In this document: positions 8,080 through 16,674 of the stretch, piece by piece
Layout of the letters: every line of letters starts with the position of its first letter
Numbering within the stretch: the first letter of the stretch is position 1
NCBI RefSeq assembly: GCF_029428675.1
Contig: NZ_JAJNEL010000001.1
Coordinates: forward strand, 4,898,001-4,962,000
DNA: 64,000 bases
Direction: 5' to 3'
DNA from: Streptomyces sp. JH14
Lineage (GTDB): Bacteria; Actinomycetota; Actinomycetes; Streptomycetales; Streptomycetaceae
Translations under genes and position numbers: made by a program
The notes under the pieces: generated by a model
Told to the model about the DNA's origin: nothing
The model's input: only the letters and a program-made list of their open reading frames with translations
The model's database searches: none

Positions 8080-8475
8080 TCAAGCCTTCTTGGTCTCCCA
8101 GAAGATCTTGTCGATCTCGGCGATGTAGTCCAGTGCCTTCTGGCCCGTCGCCGGGTCCGTGGAGGCCTTCGCGGCCGACAGCGCCTTCAGGGCGTCGTTG
8201 ACCAGCTGGTGCAGCTCCGGGTACTTCTCGAAGTGCGGGGGCTTGAAGTAGTCGCTCCACAGCACCGAGACGTGGTGCTTCGCCAGCTCGGCGCGCTGCT
8301 CCTTGATGACCACCGCGCGGGCCCGGAAGTGCGGGTCCTCGTTGGCCTGGAACTTCTCCTGGACGGCCTTGACGGACTCCGCCTCGATGCGGGCCTGGGC
8401 CGGGTCGTACACGCCGCAGGGCAGGTCGCAGTGGGCGCTGACCTTCACCTTGGGGGCAAACAGGCGGGAAAGCAT
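8080..8475 (-). CDS. sodN: Nickel superoxide dismutase
   Basis: 131 aa, the normal precursor length. A 14-residue propeptide ends in VSA, and the mature protein begins HCDLPCGVYDPAQ: His15, Cys16 and Cys20 form the nickel hook. The enzyme dismutates superoxide in the cytosol as a hexamer. Upstream, TAATGT (8513-8518 on the minus strand) is a good -10, and GAGGAAGGA precedes the start. It is divergent from sodX, the usual arrangement. Known Streptomyces biology has nickel inducing sodN and repressing sodF; no clear Nur box was seen here. Confidence 0.97.
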   Translation of the reverse strand: MLSRLFAPKVKVSAHCDLPCGVYDPAQARIEAESVKAVQEKFQANEDPHFRARAVVIKEQRAELAKHHVSVLWSDYFKPPHFEKYPELHQLVNDALKALSAAKASTDPATGQKALDYIAEIDKIFWETKKA

Positions 8476-8652
8476 TGAGCTGTCCTTCCTCGTGATCGTC
8501 TTCTCAGGTGGGACATTACTCCGTGGGGGACGTGTTTTTGTGGGGGCCCCAGGGGCTTAGGCCAAAAGTCCGGGGCGAGGATGGGACCAGTGGCCGAATG
8601 TACGGAACGGTATGCGGGACGGTGTACTGAACGGACCGGGGAGGTGCCGGAG

Positions 8653-9099
8653 ATGCCGGAGGGGCCGGAGCTGACGCACGAGCCCGCGCGCGGGCTGGTG
8701 GCGCGAGTGCCTTTTCAGGTGGTGGAGGTGACGGGGCCTTCGATGGTGCCCACGCTCTACCACGGGGACTGGCTGCTCGTGCAGTACGGGGCGCGCGTGC
8801 GTCCCGGCGACGTGGTGATTCTGCGTCATCCTTTCCAGCAGGACCTGCTGGTCGTCAAGCGCGCTGCCGAGCGCCGTGCGGGCGGCTGGTGGGTGCTGGG
8901 CGACAACGCGTTCGCGGGCGGGGACAGTACGGACTACGGGACGGTGCCCGAGGAACTGGTGCTGGCCAGAGTCCGGGCCCGCTACCGGCCGCTGAGGAAG
9001 GATCAGCGATCGGTGCTCGGTGTGGCGGTCTGGGCGGCGACCGCGCTGCGGCCCGTGTCGGCCGTGCGCTCCGCCTCCAGACGTTTGCGGGCCCGGTAG
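8653..9099 (+). CDS. sodX: Nickel SOD maturation protease
   Basis: 148 aa, signal-peptidase-like S26 peptidase that removes the SodN propeptide so that nickel can bind His1. The catalytic Ser30 lies in GPSMVPT and Lys69 in LVVKR; VLGDNAFAGGDST is the usual third box. No N-terminal membrane anchor is evident. ATG 8653 was chosen for GGGGAGG 8 nt upstream; ATG 8581 would add 24 residues but its purine run abuts the codon. The last 97 bp overlap the convergent CGNR gene. Confidence 0.93.
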   Translation: MPEGPELTHEPARGLVARVPFQVVEVTGPSMVPTLYHGDWLLVQYGARVRPGDVVILRHPFQQDLLVVKRAAERRAGGWWVLGDNAFAGGDSTDYGTVPEELVLARVRARYRPLRKDQRSVLGVAVWAATALRPVSAVRSASRRLRAR

Positions 9100-9632
9100 G
9101 CGGCCACGTTGGCGCGGGTCGCGCAGCGGTCGGAGCAGTAGCGGCGGGACCGGTTGGTCGAGGTGTCGAGATAGGCGTTGCGGCACGGCGGTGCCTCGCA
9201 CAGGCCGAGCCGGTCCACGCCGTAGGACGTGAGGTGGAAGGCGAGGCCCATCGCCGCGATGGCGGCGTATCCGGCCGTCACGTTCGACGGGTGGTCCGCC
9301 AGGTGCATGTGCCAGTCCGGCTTGCCGTCCTCGTCGCGGGTGTCGTGGCCGGAGATCTGCGGGCTGACCGGGAATTCCAGCAGCAGCGAGTTCAGCAGGT
9401 CGACGGCGAGCGTCTCGTCGCCGCCGTCGGCCGCTTCGAAGACGGCGCGCAGCCGCGCCCGTACGGACCGGAAACGGGTCACGTCCGCGTCGGTGGCGCG
9501 CCTGGCGGCCTGCGCATTGGTGCCGAACAGCTCGCGGACCGTCTCGACGGAGGTGAGGACGTCCTTGTTGCGGGCCGGCTCCTCGGTGTTGATCAGGCGC
9601 ACCGCATAGTCCGAGTAATAGGCCAGTTCCAC
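9003..9632 (-). CDS. CGNR zinc finger / ABATE domain protein
   Basis: 209 aa. An N-terminal ABATE-like helical domain is followed by a C-terminal treble-clef zinc finger with paired Cys residues: CEAPPC and CSDRC. The family's CGNR signature reads CATR here. Such proteins are presumed DNA-binding regulators, often near stress or drug genes. A promoter probably sits in the 90-bp space shared with the divergent methyltransferase gene, making that gene a candidate target. The 3' end overlaps sodX. Confidence 0.85.
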   Translation of the reverse strand: MELAYYSDYAVRLINTEEPARNKDVLTSVETVRELFGTNAQAARRATDADVTRFRSVRARLRAVFEAADGGDETLAVDLLNSLLLEFPVSPQISGHDTRDEDGKPDWHMHLADHPSNVTAGYAAIAAMGLAFHLTSYGVDRLGLCEAPPCRNAYLDTSTNRSRRYCSDRCATRANVAAYRARKRLEAERTADTGRSAVAAQTATPSTDR

Positions 9633-9725
9633 TTGTAGTCCTTACCGTGTCGGTCTAGGGTCGTCGTGCGGCGATCGGAGTAATAGGCGGTTGCGGTACC
9701 AGGGTATTACATTGGAGGGATTCTT

Positions 9726-10487
9726 GTGACGGATACAGCATCGGGCACCGACTGGCAGGCCTGGCAGCAGAGCTGGGACCGGCAGCAGGAGTGGTACCTG
9801 CCCGACCGCGAGGAGCGGTTCCGGGTGATGATCGACATGGTGGAGGCCGTGGTGGGGCCCGAACCACGGGTGCTCGACCTCGCGTGCGGTACGGGAAGTA
9901 TTACGGACCGGCTCCTGAAGCGGTTCCCGAAGGCCACCAGCACCGGTGTCGACCTCGACCCGGCGCTGCTCACCATCGCCCGCGGCTCCTTCGCCGGCGA
10001 CGAGCGCGTCACCTTCGTCGCGGCCGACCTCAAGGACCCGCACTGGGTGGAGCGGCTGCCGTACGACACGTACGACGCCGTCCTCACCGCCACCGCCCTG
10101 CACTGGCTGCACACGGAGCCGCTCGCCACGCTCTACGGGCAGCTCGGTGGTCTCGTCAGGGACGGCGGGGTGTTCATGAACGCCGACCGCATGATCGACA
10201 CCACCACCCCCCGCATCAACGCGGCCGAACGCGCTCACCGGCATGCCGCCATGGACCGCGCCAAGGAGGCGGGGGTCCTCGACTGGGCGGACTGGTGGGC
10301 CCTCGCCGCGCAGGACCCGGTCCTCGCCGGACCGACCGCCGAGCGGTACGAGATCTACGGCGAGCACGCGGACGGCGACATGCCCTCCGCCCAGTGGCAC
10401 GCGGACACCCTGCGCGCCGCCGGCTTCGGCGAGGCCCGGGCCGTCTGGGCCTCGCCCTCGGACGCCCTGGTGCTCGCCGTCAAATAG
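9726..10487 (+). CDS. Class I SAM-dependent methyltransferase
   Basis: 253 aa. The SAM-binding motif I is VLDLACGTGS near residues 46-55, with acidic GVDLDP at the end of strand 2 and a third motif FVAADLKDP. The C-terminal half follows small-molecule methyltransferases; the substrate is unknown. GTG 9726 is preceded by GGAGGGA at good spacing. It ends 19 nt before a strong intrinsic terminator, so it is a single-gene unit. Confidence 0.85.
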   Translation: MTDTASGTDWQAWQQSWDRQQEWYLPDREERFRVMIDMVEAVVGPEPRVLDLACGTGSITDRLLKRFPKATSTGVDLDPALLTIARGSFAGDERVTFVAADLKDPHWVERLPYDTYDAVLTATALHWLHTEPLATLYGQLGGLVRDGGVFMNADRMIDTTTPRINAAERAHRHAAMDRAKEAGVLDWADWWALAAQDPVLAGPTAERYEIYGEHADGDMPSAQWHADTLRAAGFGEARAVWASPSDALVLAVK

Positions 10488-10505
10488 CGGCAGCATGCGC
10501 TCGAC

Positions 10506-10545
10506 GGGCGGTACGGACTCGGGTCCGTACCGCCCCGCTTTTTTT
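10506..10545 (+). terminator. Intrinsic terminator with T-tract
   Basis: A perfect 13-bp stem (10506-10518 with 10523-10535), tetraloop TCGG, then GC followed by seven T residues. This is the only classical U-tract terminator noticed in the window. Its stem sequence recurs at 11912-11947. Confidence 0.9.
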
Positions 10546-10632
10546 CGCAACCGCTGCAACCCGCCGCGCATCCCGGCGCACTGGAAGGGTGAGACGGTCC
10601 GCACCCGCGGACCCGGGAAGGGGGCGCCCACG

Positions 10633-11121
10633 ATGCGGATCGAGGACGATGCGGTGCTGCACGCCTTTGTCGAGGGCAGACGTACGGCACTGTTCCGCAG
10701 CGCCTATCTGCTCTGCGGCGACCGCCACGAGGCCGAGGACCTGGTCCAGTCGACCCTCGTCAAGGTCGTCCTCGGCGGACGGCGTCACGGGCGGCTCGAC
10801 AACATCGAGGCCTATGCGCGCAAGACCCTGGTCAACACCTTCATCGCCGCCCGCCGCCGGTTCTGGCGGCGCGAGCAGGCGTATGGCGAACTGCCCGACC
10901 GCGTGGGCCATGAGCCCGACACGGACACCGGCCTTGCGGTGCGGGCGGCCCTCGCCCGGCTCACGGCCAGGCAGCGGGCCGTTCTGGTGCTGCGCTACTG
11001 GGAGGACCTGAGCGTCGAGGCCACGGCCGCACTGCTCGGGATGCGGGAGAACACGGTCAAGAGCCACACGGCTCGGGGGTTGGCGGCGCTGCGCGCCGAG
11101 ATGGCGGAGGAATTGGTATGA
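10633..11121 (+). CDS. SigE-family (SigE-like ECF) RNA polymerase sigma factor
   Basis: 162 aa. Region 2 includes LFRSAYLLCGDRHEAEDLVQ and region 4 ends with LLGMRENTVKSHTARGLAAL, the normal layout of a short ECF sigma factor. ATG 10633 follows GGGAAGGGGG. The next gene starts within its stop codon (ATGA), which implies a functional pair. The whole unit is bracketed by two hairpins with the same stem sequence. Confidence 0.9.
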   Translation: MRIEDDAVLHAFVEGRRTALFRSAYLLCGDRHEAEDLVQSTLVKVVLGGRRHGRLDNIEAYARKTLVNTFIAARRRFWRREQAYGELPDRVGHEPDTDTGLAVRAALARLTARQRAVLVLRYWEDLSVEATAALLGMRENTVKSHTARGLAALRAEMAEELV

Positions 11122-11894
11122 ACGACGTCAGGGAGCTGCTGGGGCGGGCCGCCGAGCACGCGGGGCAGCCGGTCATCAGCACCGAGGTGGTGTACGCCAG
11201 AGCCGCCAGGGTGCGCCGGCGGCGCCGGGCCACGGTCGCCGCGGCCGCGTTCGCCGTGGTCACGGCCGGCGCGGTCGCGGTCCCGGGCCTGGCCTCGCAG
11301 GAGAAGCCGGAACAGACCTCGGTCGCCGCCCCCGCCGAGCCGGCCGGCGACAGCGGTCAGGTCAAGAAGCTCGTCAAGCTGCTGCCCCAGGGCGTGGGCA
11401 CGGTCGAGCAGGTCTCGTTGGCCGTCGTCATCAAGCACGCGACCCCGCAGCAGGCCAAGGGGGAGAAGCCCATCGGGCCGCTGGACGGGGAGTACTCCGT
11501 CCGCAGGGACGGGGGAGTCGGCTATCTGACCCTCAACACCATGGACCGCAAGTACATCGCCGCGAAGATGGACGGCACGGACCTCAAGGCCGACCTCTGC
11601 CACCCGACCAACGGGGAGAAGGCGCCGACCGACTGTGTGCGCGAGGTGCTGCCGGACGGCCGGATCCTGACCATCTGGAGCGACTCGAACACCGACCCCG
11701 ACGGCGGCACGCCCATGTGGGCACCCGAGCTCACGGCCCGGCTCACCCTGGGCGACGGCGCAATGATGGCCGTCCGGGACAGCGCCGGTCTGGTCAGCGG
11801 CCGGCGGCAGGGCCCGCCGCTGACGACCACACCGCTCACCCGTGCGCAGCTGCGCACCCTGATGCTGAGCCCGGAGCTGCAGCTGCACAAGTAG
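11118..11894 (+). CDS. One-TM extracytoplasmic protein paired with the sigma factor
   Basis: 258 aa. A cytoplasmic N-terminus (about 1-35) ends in an Arg run (RVRRRRRA), followed by one TM helix (about 36-58) and an Ala/Pro-rich linker. The extracytoplasmic part contains two Cys (DLCHPT and TDCVRE) that could form a disulfide. No zinc anti-sigma motif is present. Coupling to the sigma gene suggests a membrane anti-sigma factor or a sensor for it; this is inference. Confidence 0.7.
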   Translation: MNDVRELLGRAAEHAGQPVISTEVVYARAARVRRRRRATVAAAAFAVVTAGAVAVPGLASQEKPEQTSVAAPAEPAGDSGQVKKLVKLLPQGVGTVEQVSLAVVIKHATPQQAKGEKPIGPLDGEYSVRRDGGVGYLTLNTMDRKYIAAKMDGTDLKADLCHPTNGEKAPTDCVREVLPDGRILTIWSDSNTDPDGGTPMWAPELTARLTLGDGAMMAVRDSAGLVSGRRQGPPLTTTPLTRAQLRTLMLSPELQLHK

Positions 11895-11911
11895 CCGGCG
11901 CCGGACACGGG

Positions 11912-11947
11912 CGAGGGCGGTACGGACCGGAGTCCGTACCGCCCTCG
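11912..11947. terminator. Hairpin terminator between sigma operon and ABC operon
   Basis: A perfect 16-bp stem (11912-11927 with 11932-11947) and 4-nt loop. It serves the sigma operon and the convergent amino acid ABC operon, and shares 13 bp of stem with the terminator at 10506. Confidence 0.8.
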
Positions 11948-11963
11948 TGTCATGCCCGTGGCG

Positions 11964-12731
11964 CTACAGCACCTTCGACAGGAACGACTTCGTCCGGTCG
12001 TGCTGCGGGTTGGTCAGTACGTCGCGCGGGTGGCCCGACTCGACCACCACACCGCCGTCCATGAAGACCAGCGCGTCGCCGACCTCACGGGCGAAGCCCA
12101 TCTCGTGGGTCACGACGATCATCGTCATACCGTCCTCCGCGAGACCGCGCATGACGTCCAGGACGTCGCCGACCAGCTCCGGGTCGAGCGCCGACGTCGG
12201 CTCGTCGAAGAGCATCAGCTTCGGCTCCATGGCCAGGGCGCGGGCGATGGCCACCCGCTGCTGCTGGCCGCCGGAGAGCTGCGACGGATAGTTCTTCGCC
12301 TTGTCGCCCAGGCCGACCCGGTCCAGGAGCCGCTCCGCACGGGCCCGGGCGACGGCCTTCGCCTCGCCCTTGACCTGGACGGGTGCCTCCATGACGTTCT
12401 CGATGGCCGTCATGTGCGGGAAGAGGTTGAAGCGCTGGAAGACCATGCCGATGTCCCGGCGCTTCAGAGCGACCTCGCTGTCCTTGAGCTCGTAGAGCTT
12501 GTCGCCCTTCTGGCGGTAGCCCACCAGCTGCCCGTCGACGTAGAGCCGCCCGGCGTTGACCTGCTCCAGGTGGTTGATGCACCGCAGGAACGTCGACTTG
12601 CCGGAGCCGGACGGGCCGACCAGGCAGAAGACCTCCTGGGGGGCGACCTCCAGGTCGATGCCCTTGAGGACCTCGACGCTGCCGTAGGACTTGTGGACGC
12701 CCTCGGCCTTCACCATCGCGTGGGTGCTCAT
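11964..12731 (-). CDS. Polar amino acid ABC transporter ATPase
   Basis: 255 aa. Walker A GPSGSGKST, signature LSGGQQQR, Walker B LMLFDEPTSALD and the switch His in VTHEMGFA are all intact, typical of the GlnQ/HisP class. It energises uptake through the permease encoded just upstream. The start overlaps the permease stop (ATGA). It is the last gene of a binding protein-permease-ATPase operon read leftward. Confidence 0.95.
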   Translation of the reverse strand: MSTHAMVKAEGVHKSYGSVEVLKGIDLEVAPQEVFCLVGPSGSGKSTFLRCINHLEQVNAGRLYVDGQLVGYRQKGDKLYELKDSEVALKRRDIGMVFQRFNLFPHMTAIENVMEAPVQVKGEAKAVARARAERLLDRVGLGDKAKNYPSQLSGGQQQRVAIARALAMEPKLMLFDEPTSALDPELVGDVLDVMRGLAEDGMTMIVVTHEMGFAREVGDALVFMDGGVVVESGHPRDVLTNPQHDRTKSFLSKVL

Positions 12732-13675
12732 GCGATGCCTCCCTCGGAGCGGGCGGAGCGGCGGCCGAGCGTGGCGCGCAGTCGCTGGAGCGGGGTGGGC
12801 GGCAGGGCGCGGGTCGAGCCGCGTGCGTAATACCGCTCGAGGTAGTACTGGCCGATGCTGAAGATCGAGGTCAGCACCAAGTACCAGGCGGCGGCGAGGA
12901 AGTACATCTCCACCGGGGACCCCGATGTCTGCCCGATGTCCTGCGCCACCTTGAACAGATCGAGGAATTGCACCGCCGAGACGAGCGAGGTCGTCTTCAG
13001 CATGTTGATGACCTCGTTGCCCGTGGGCGGCACGATCACCCGCATCGCCTGCGGGACGACAATCCGGCGCAGGGTCTTGGAGTGGCTCATGCCGAGCGCG
13101 TGGGCGGCCTCGGTCTGGCCGTCGTCGACCGCGAGCAGACCGGCGCGGCAGATCTCGGCCATGTACGCGGCCTCGTTGAGCCCGAGCCCCAGCAGCGCCG
13201 TCAGCAGCGGCGTCATGAAGCTGGCCCAGTAGTCCTTGTAGAGCGGTCCGAGGTTGATGTACTCGAAGACCAGGCCCAGGTTGAACCAGACGAAGAGCTG
13301 GACCAGGACCGGCGTGCCGCGGAAGAACCAGATGTAGAACCAGGCGATGGAGCTGGTCACCGGGTTCTTGGACATCCGCATCACGGCGAGCAGCAGACCG
13401 CCCGCGATACCGATGGCCATGGAGAGCAGGGTCAGCTCGAGGGTCTTCCACACGCCGGTGACGATCCGGTCGTTGAAGAAGTAGTCGGGGATGGTGCCCC
13501 AGTTGATCTTGCCCTGCGAGAAGGCGTACACGATCCCCACGAGGAGGGCGATCGCGACGGCTGCGGACACATAGCGCCCCGGGTGCCGGACCGGGACGGC
13601 CTTGATGGCCTCCGGTCCGGCAGCGGGCGGCGGAGTGTCGGCGGGGCCGTCCGTCTTGCTGACGTCAACAGTCAC
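12728..13675 (-). CDS. Polar amino acid ABC transporter permease
   Basis: 315 aa. A proline-rich cytoplasmic N-terminus of about 35 residues precedes about five or six TM segments and the HisM/GlnP-type coupling loop (EAAHALGMSHSKTLRRIVVPQA), followed by GNEVINMLKTTSLVS. Only one permease gene is present, so a homodimer is likely. The GTG start at 13675 follows GAAAGG. Confidence 0.93.
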   Translation of the reverse strand: MTVDVSKTDGPADTPPPAAGPEAIKAVPVRHPGRYVSAAVAIALLVGIVYAFSQGKINWGTIPDYFFNDRIVTGVWKTLELTLLSMAIGIAGGLLLAVMRMSKNPVTSSIAWFYIWFFRGTPVLVQLFVWFNLGLVFEYINLGPLYKDYWASFMTPLLTALLGLGLNEAAYMAEICRAGLLAVDDGQTEAAHALGMSHSKTLRRIVVPQAMRVIVPPTGNEVINMLKTTSLVSAVQFLDLFKVAQDIGQTSGSPVEMYFLAAAWYLVLTSIFSIGQYYLERYYARGSTRALPPTPLQRLRATLGRRSARSEGGIA

Positions 13676-13723
13676 CGATGGTGCCTTTCAGTTCCCCCGT
13701 TGAGGAGCGGTATCGAACCCGGG

Positions 13724-14689
13724 TCAGGAGCCACCGTTGATCTTCGCGTCGTGGTTGGCGCCGGCCTCGACGCCCCACTTGGCGATGATCTTGTCGTACT
13801 CACCGTTCTTGATGATCGCCTGCAGGGCGGCCTGGATGGCGTCCCGCAGCTTGTCGTTGCCCTTGGCGAGCGCGATCCCGTACGGGCCCGCCTCGACCTG
13901 GTCGCCCACGATCTCGAAGTACTTGCCGTCGCCGGAGTGCTTCACCGAGTACGCGGCGATCGGGAAGTCCGCGGACACCGCGTCGACGCCCTTGGAGCGC
14001 ATCCGCGTCTCGGCCTCGGGGTTGGTCGGGAAGTCCTCGATCTTCACGGTCTTCTTGCCGGCCGCGGTGCACTTCTTGGCCTGGGCCTTGGCGAGGTCCT
14101 GCGAGAAGGTGGCGGTCTGCACGCCGATCGACTTGCCGCAGAGGTCGTCCCACGTCTTGATGCCGTTGTCGGCGCCCTTGTTGGTGTAGATCGAGACACC
14201 GGCGGTGAAGTAGTCGACGAAGTCGACGCCCGCGCCGACCTTCTTCTTGGTGTCGCCGTCGATGCCGTTCTGACGGTCCTTGGTGTCCGTCATGGCCGAC
14301 ATGGCGATGTCGTACCGCTTGGCCGCGAGACCGGCGATGAGGTCGGCGAACTTGCCGTTCTGGAACTCGAACGTCACCCCGAGCTGCTTGCCGAGGGCCT
14401 CGGCGATGTCCGGGTCGATGCCCACCGTCTTGCCCGAGGCGTCCGTGGACTCGACCGGCGCGTACGCGATGTCGGAGCCGACCATGATCTTGCCCTTGGC
14501 CTTGACGTCGGCCGGCAGCAGGTTGGCGAGCGGTGCGGCGGACTTGGAGGAGTCCGTGCTCTTCTTCGTGTCGTCGCTCTTCGTCTGGTCGCCACAGGCG
14601 GTCAGCAGCATGGTGCCGGCGACCGCGATGGCGCAGACCGCTGCAATCCTGGACGTTGCGGCCGTGCGACGGGTGGTGCGTGCGGTCAT
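13724..14689 (-). CDS. Amino acid ABC transporter substrate-binding lipoprotein
   Basis: 321 aa. The signal peptide ends in the lipobox LLTAC with Cys about residue 33, then a Ser/Lys/Asp-rich tether and a family 3 solute-binding domain (DIAYAPVESTDASGKTVGIDPDIAEAL). The ligand cannot be fixed, but the fold implies polar amino acids. ATG 14689 was chosen over an upstream in-frame start because GGAGG precedes it. A TTGACA -35 hexamer lies at 14815-14820 on the minus strand, with only a weak -10 (TAGTCC). Confidence 0.92.
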   Translation of the reverse strand: MTARTTRRTAATSRIAAVCAIAVAGTMLLTACGDQTKSDDTKKSTDSSKSAAPLANLLPADVKAKGKIMVGSDIAYAPVESTDASGKTVGIDPDIAEALGKQLGVTFEFQNGKFADLIAGLAAKRYDIAMSAMTDTKDRQNGIDGDTKKKVGAGVDFVDYFTAGVSIYTNKGADNGIKTWDDLCGKSIGVQTATFSQDLAKAQAKKCTAAGKKTVKIEDFPTNPEAETRMRSKGVDAVSADFPIAAYSVKHSGDGKYFEIVGDQVEAGPYGIALAKGNDKLRDAIQAALQAIIKNGEYDKIIAKWGVEAGANHDAKINGGS

Positions 14690-15212
14690 GATCGGGTTCC
14701 TCCGGCAGGTAAGGGTGGAGTTGCCAGGCGGTTGGCACACATCGTCGGATGTCGCCGCCTCGTGCGATTAGGGGCATCTTGCCATTCGGACTAGCCCATT
14801 CAGGGTGCCAGTCATGTCAAAATCGGGTAACGGGCGATCCCCGAACCCCAAGAGGCCGGTACATCAAGGCCGGACCTTCCAAGGGTTTTCCTTCTTTCAG
14901 CCGGAGAATCTACGGCGTGTCTCACATGCTGGCGCATATTTCGTGTGTTGGCGGACTTGTCCAGGTTTTCGACTATGAGGCACATCACCGCGCCGGTATG
15001 GACTCGTCCGTGAAGCGGTCCGTCCGGTAAGAAAGACGTTTACACCCCTCATCCGGGGCCCAGGGCGCGTGTGCGGCGCGCCCGCGCGTACGTACCTCCC
15101 CCTGCCGGGGCGGGCCAACCGCCCGGCGCAGGGCACGTACGTGGTGCCCGCCCACCCCTCCTCAATCAGGAGTGGCCACCCTCAAACGTTGAAGACTTAA
15201 GGGGTCAACACC
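14690..15212. other. Long divergent regulatory region
   Basis: These 523 nt separate the ABC binding-protein gene from the malic enzyme gene. A TTGACA box (minus strand 14815-14820) probably drives the ABC operon. An AT-richer part (about 14885-15030) may hold the malic enzyme promoter, and AAGGGG at about 15193 is near its ribosome site. A palindrome CACGTACGTG is at about 15131-15142. No gene was seen. Confidence 0.5.
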
Positions 15213-16436
15213 ATGGCAGCGGAGATCGTCAATCCTCGCAGCGACAGCAATACCGACAAGAGCGGCGAGGGCGCCGTCGAGGATCCGTTCGATCCGGCCT
15301 TCGCGCTCCACCGCGGCGGGAAGATGGCCGTGCAGTCCACCGTCCCGATCCGTGACAAGGACGACCTGTCCCTCGCGTACACGCCCGGCGTCGCCAAGGT
15401 GTGCAGCGCCATCGCCGAGAACCCCGAGCTGGTCCACGACTACACCTGGAAGTCGCAGGTCGTCGCCGTCGTGACGGACGGCACCGCGGTGCTCGGCCTG
15501 GGCGACATCGGCCCGGAGGCGTCCCTTCCGGTGATGGAGGGCAAGGCGATCCTGTTCAAGCAGTTCGGCGGCGTCGACGCCGTGCCGATCGCGCTTGCGA
15601 CCACCGACGCGGACGAGATCGTCGAGACGGTCGTCCGTCTCGCGCCGTCCTTCGGGGGCGTCAACCTGGAGGACATCTCGGCCCCGCGCTGCTTCGAGAT
15701 CGAGCGCAAGCTCAAGGAGCGGCTGGACATCCCGGTCTTCCACGACGACCAGCACGGCACCGCCGTCGTCACGCTGGCCGCCCTGCGGAACGCCGCGAAG
15801 CTGTCCGGGCGGACCCTCGGCGACCTGCGCGGCGTCATCTCCGGCGCAGGCGCGGCCGGGGTGGCGATCGCGAAGTTCCTGCTGGAGGCGGGACTCGGGG
15901 ACGTCGCCGTCGCCGACCGCAGGGGCATCGTCAGCCGGGACCGCGAGGACCTGACGGACGTCAAGCGCGAGCTGGCGGAGCTCACCAACCGGGCCGGTAT
16001 CTCCGGGTCCCTGGAGACCGCGCTGGTCGGCGCCGACGTCTTCATCGGCGTCTCCGGCGGCACGGTGCCGGAGGCGGCGGTCGCGTCGATGGCGCCCGGT
16101 GCGTTCGTCTTCGCCATGGCGAACCCGGACCCGGAGGTCCACCCCGACATCGCGCACAAGTACGCGGCGGTCGTGGCGACGGGGCGTTCCGACTACCCGA
16201 ACCAGATCAACAACGTGCTCGCCTTCCCCGGGATCTTCGCGGGGGCGCTGCAGGTCCGTGCGTCGCGGATCACGGAGGGCATGAAGATCGCTGCGGCGAA
16301 CGCGCTGGCGGATGTCGTGGGGGACGAGCTGGCTGCTGACTACGTGATCCCGTCGCCGTTCGACGAGCGGGTCGCTCCGGCAGTGACCGCCGCGGTGGCC
16401 GCGGCGGCCCGTGCGGAGGGTGTGGCGCGCCGCTGA
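15213..16436 (+). CDS. NAD(P)-dependent malic enzyme
   Basis: 407 aa, short bacterial form. It decarboxylates malate to pyruvate with NAD(P)H production. Visible are YTPGVAKVC, GDGTAVLGLGDIGPEA, the metal-binding FHDDQHGTA and the dinucleotide motif SGAGAAGVAIAKFL. No phosphotransacetylase tail is present. In S. coelicolor the homologue in this position (SCO5261, from memory) is the NADP-preferring enzyme that supplies reducing power for lipid and polyketide synthesis. The ribosome site AAGGGG is upstream. Confidence 0.96.
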   Translation: MAAEIVNPRSDSNTDKSGEGAVEDPFDPAFALHRGGKMAVQSTVPIRDKDDLSLAYTPGVAKVCSAIAENPELVHDYTWKSQVVAVVTDGTAVLGLGDIGPEASLPVMEGKAILFKQFGGVDAVPIALATTDADEIVETVVRLAPSFGGVNLEDISAPRCFEIERKLKERLDIPVFHDDQHGTAVVTLAALRNAAKLSGRTLGDLRGVISGAGAAGVAIAKFLLEAGLGDVAVADRRGIVSRDREDLTDVKRELAELTNRAGISGSLETALVGADVFIGVSGGTVPEAAVASMAPGAFVFAMANPDPEVHPDIAHKYAAVVATGRSDYPNQINNVLAFPGIFAGALQVRASRITEGMKIAAANALADVVGDELAADYVIPSPFDERVAPAVTAAVAAAARAEGVARR

Positions 16437-16674
16437 GGCGGGCTGGGCGGGTGGGGTGCGGGGACTGTGACGGGCCCTCTCCCCGCCCCGCCCTCTCCCG
16501 GGACCCGGGCTGCGCCCCGGACCCCGAACGGCGCACTCCTCCATGGCCTCAAGAGCGTGGGGGACCCTCTCGGGGGCCGGAAGGCCGCCCCCGCCGGGGC
16601 CCGCTTGCGCACGCGGGCTACGTCACACGCCCGGCCGGTTCCGTCGCACCGGCGCCGCGCCTAGTGTCGGCGCC
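16437..16674. repeat. Extragenic GC-rich Streptomyces-type repeat region
   Basis: The spacer holds CCCGGGACCCGGGC, GCCCCGGACCCCG and a CTCGGGGGCCGG block, resembling motifs that recur between genes in many Streptomyces. It may help end the malic enzyme transcript. The repeat assignment rests on familiarity only. Confidence 0.35.

Noticed and set aside
7775..8128. 117-codon frame between the nucleotidyltransferase and sodN genes
   Set aside because: It runs through the sodN terminator and into the sodN coding region on the opposite strand.
8476..8580. Nur box upstream of sodN
   Set aside because: No TTGCAA-N5-TTGCAA type symmetry was found; direct nickel-regulator control is not claimed.
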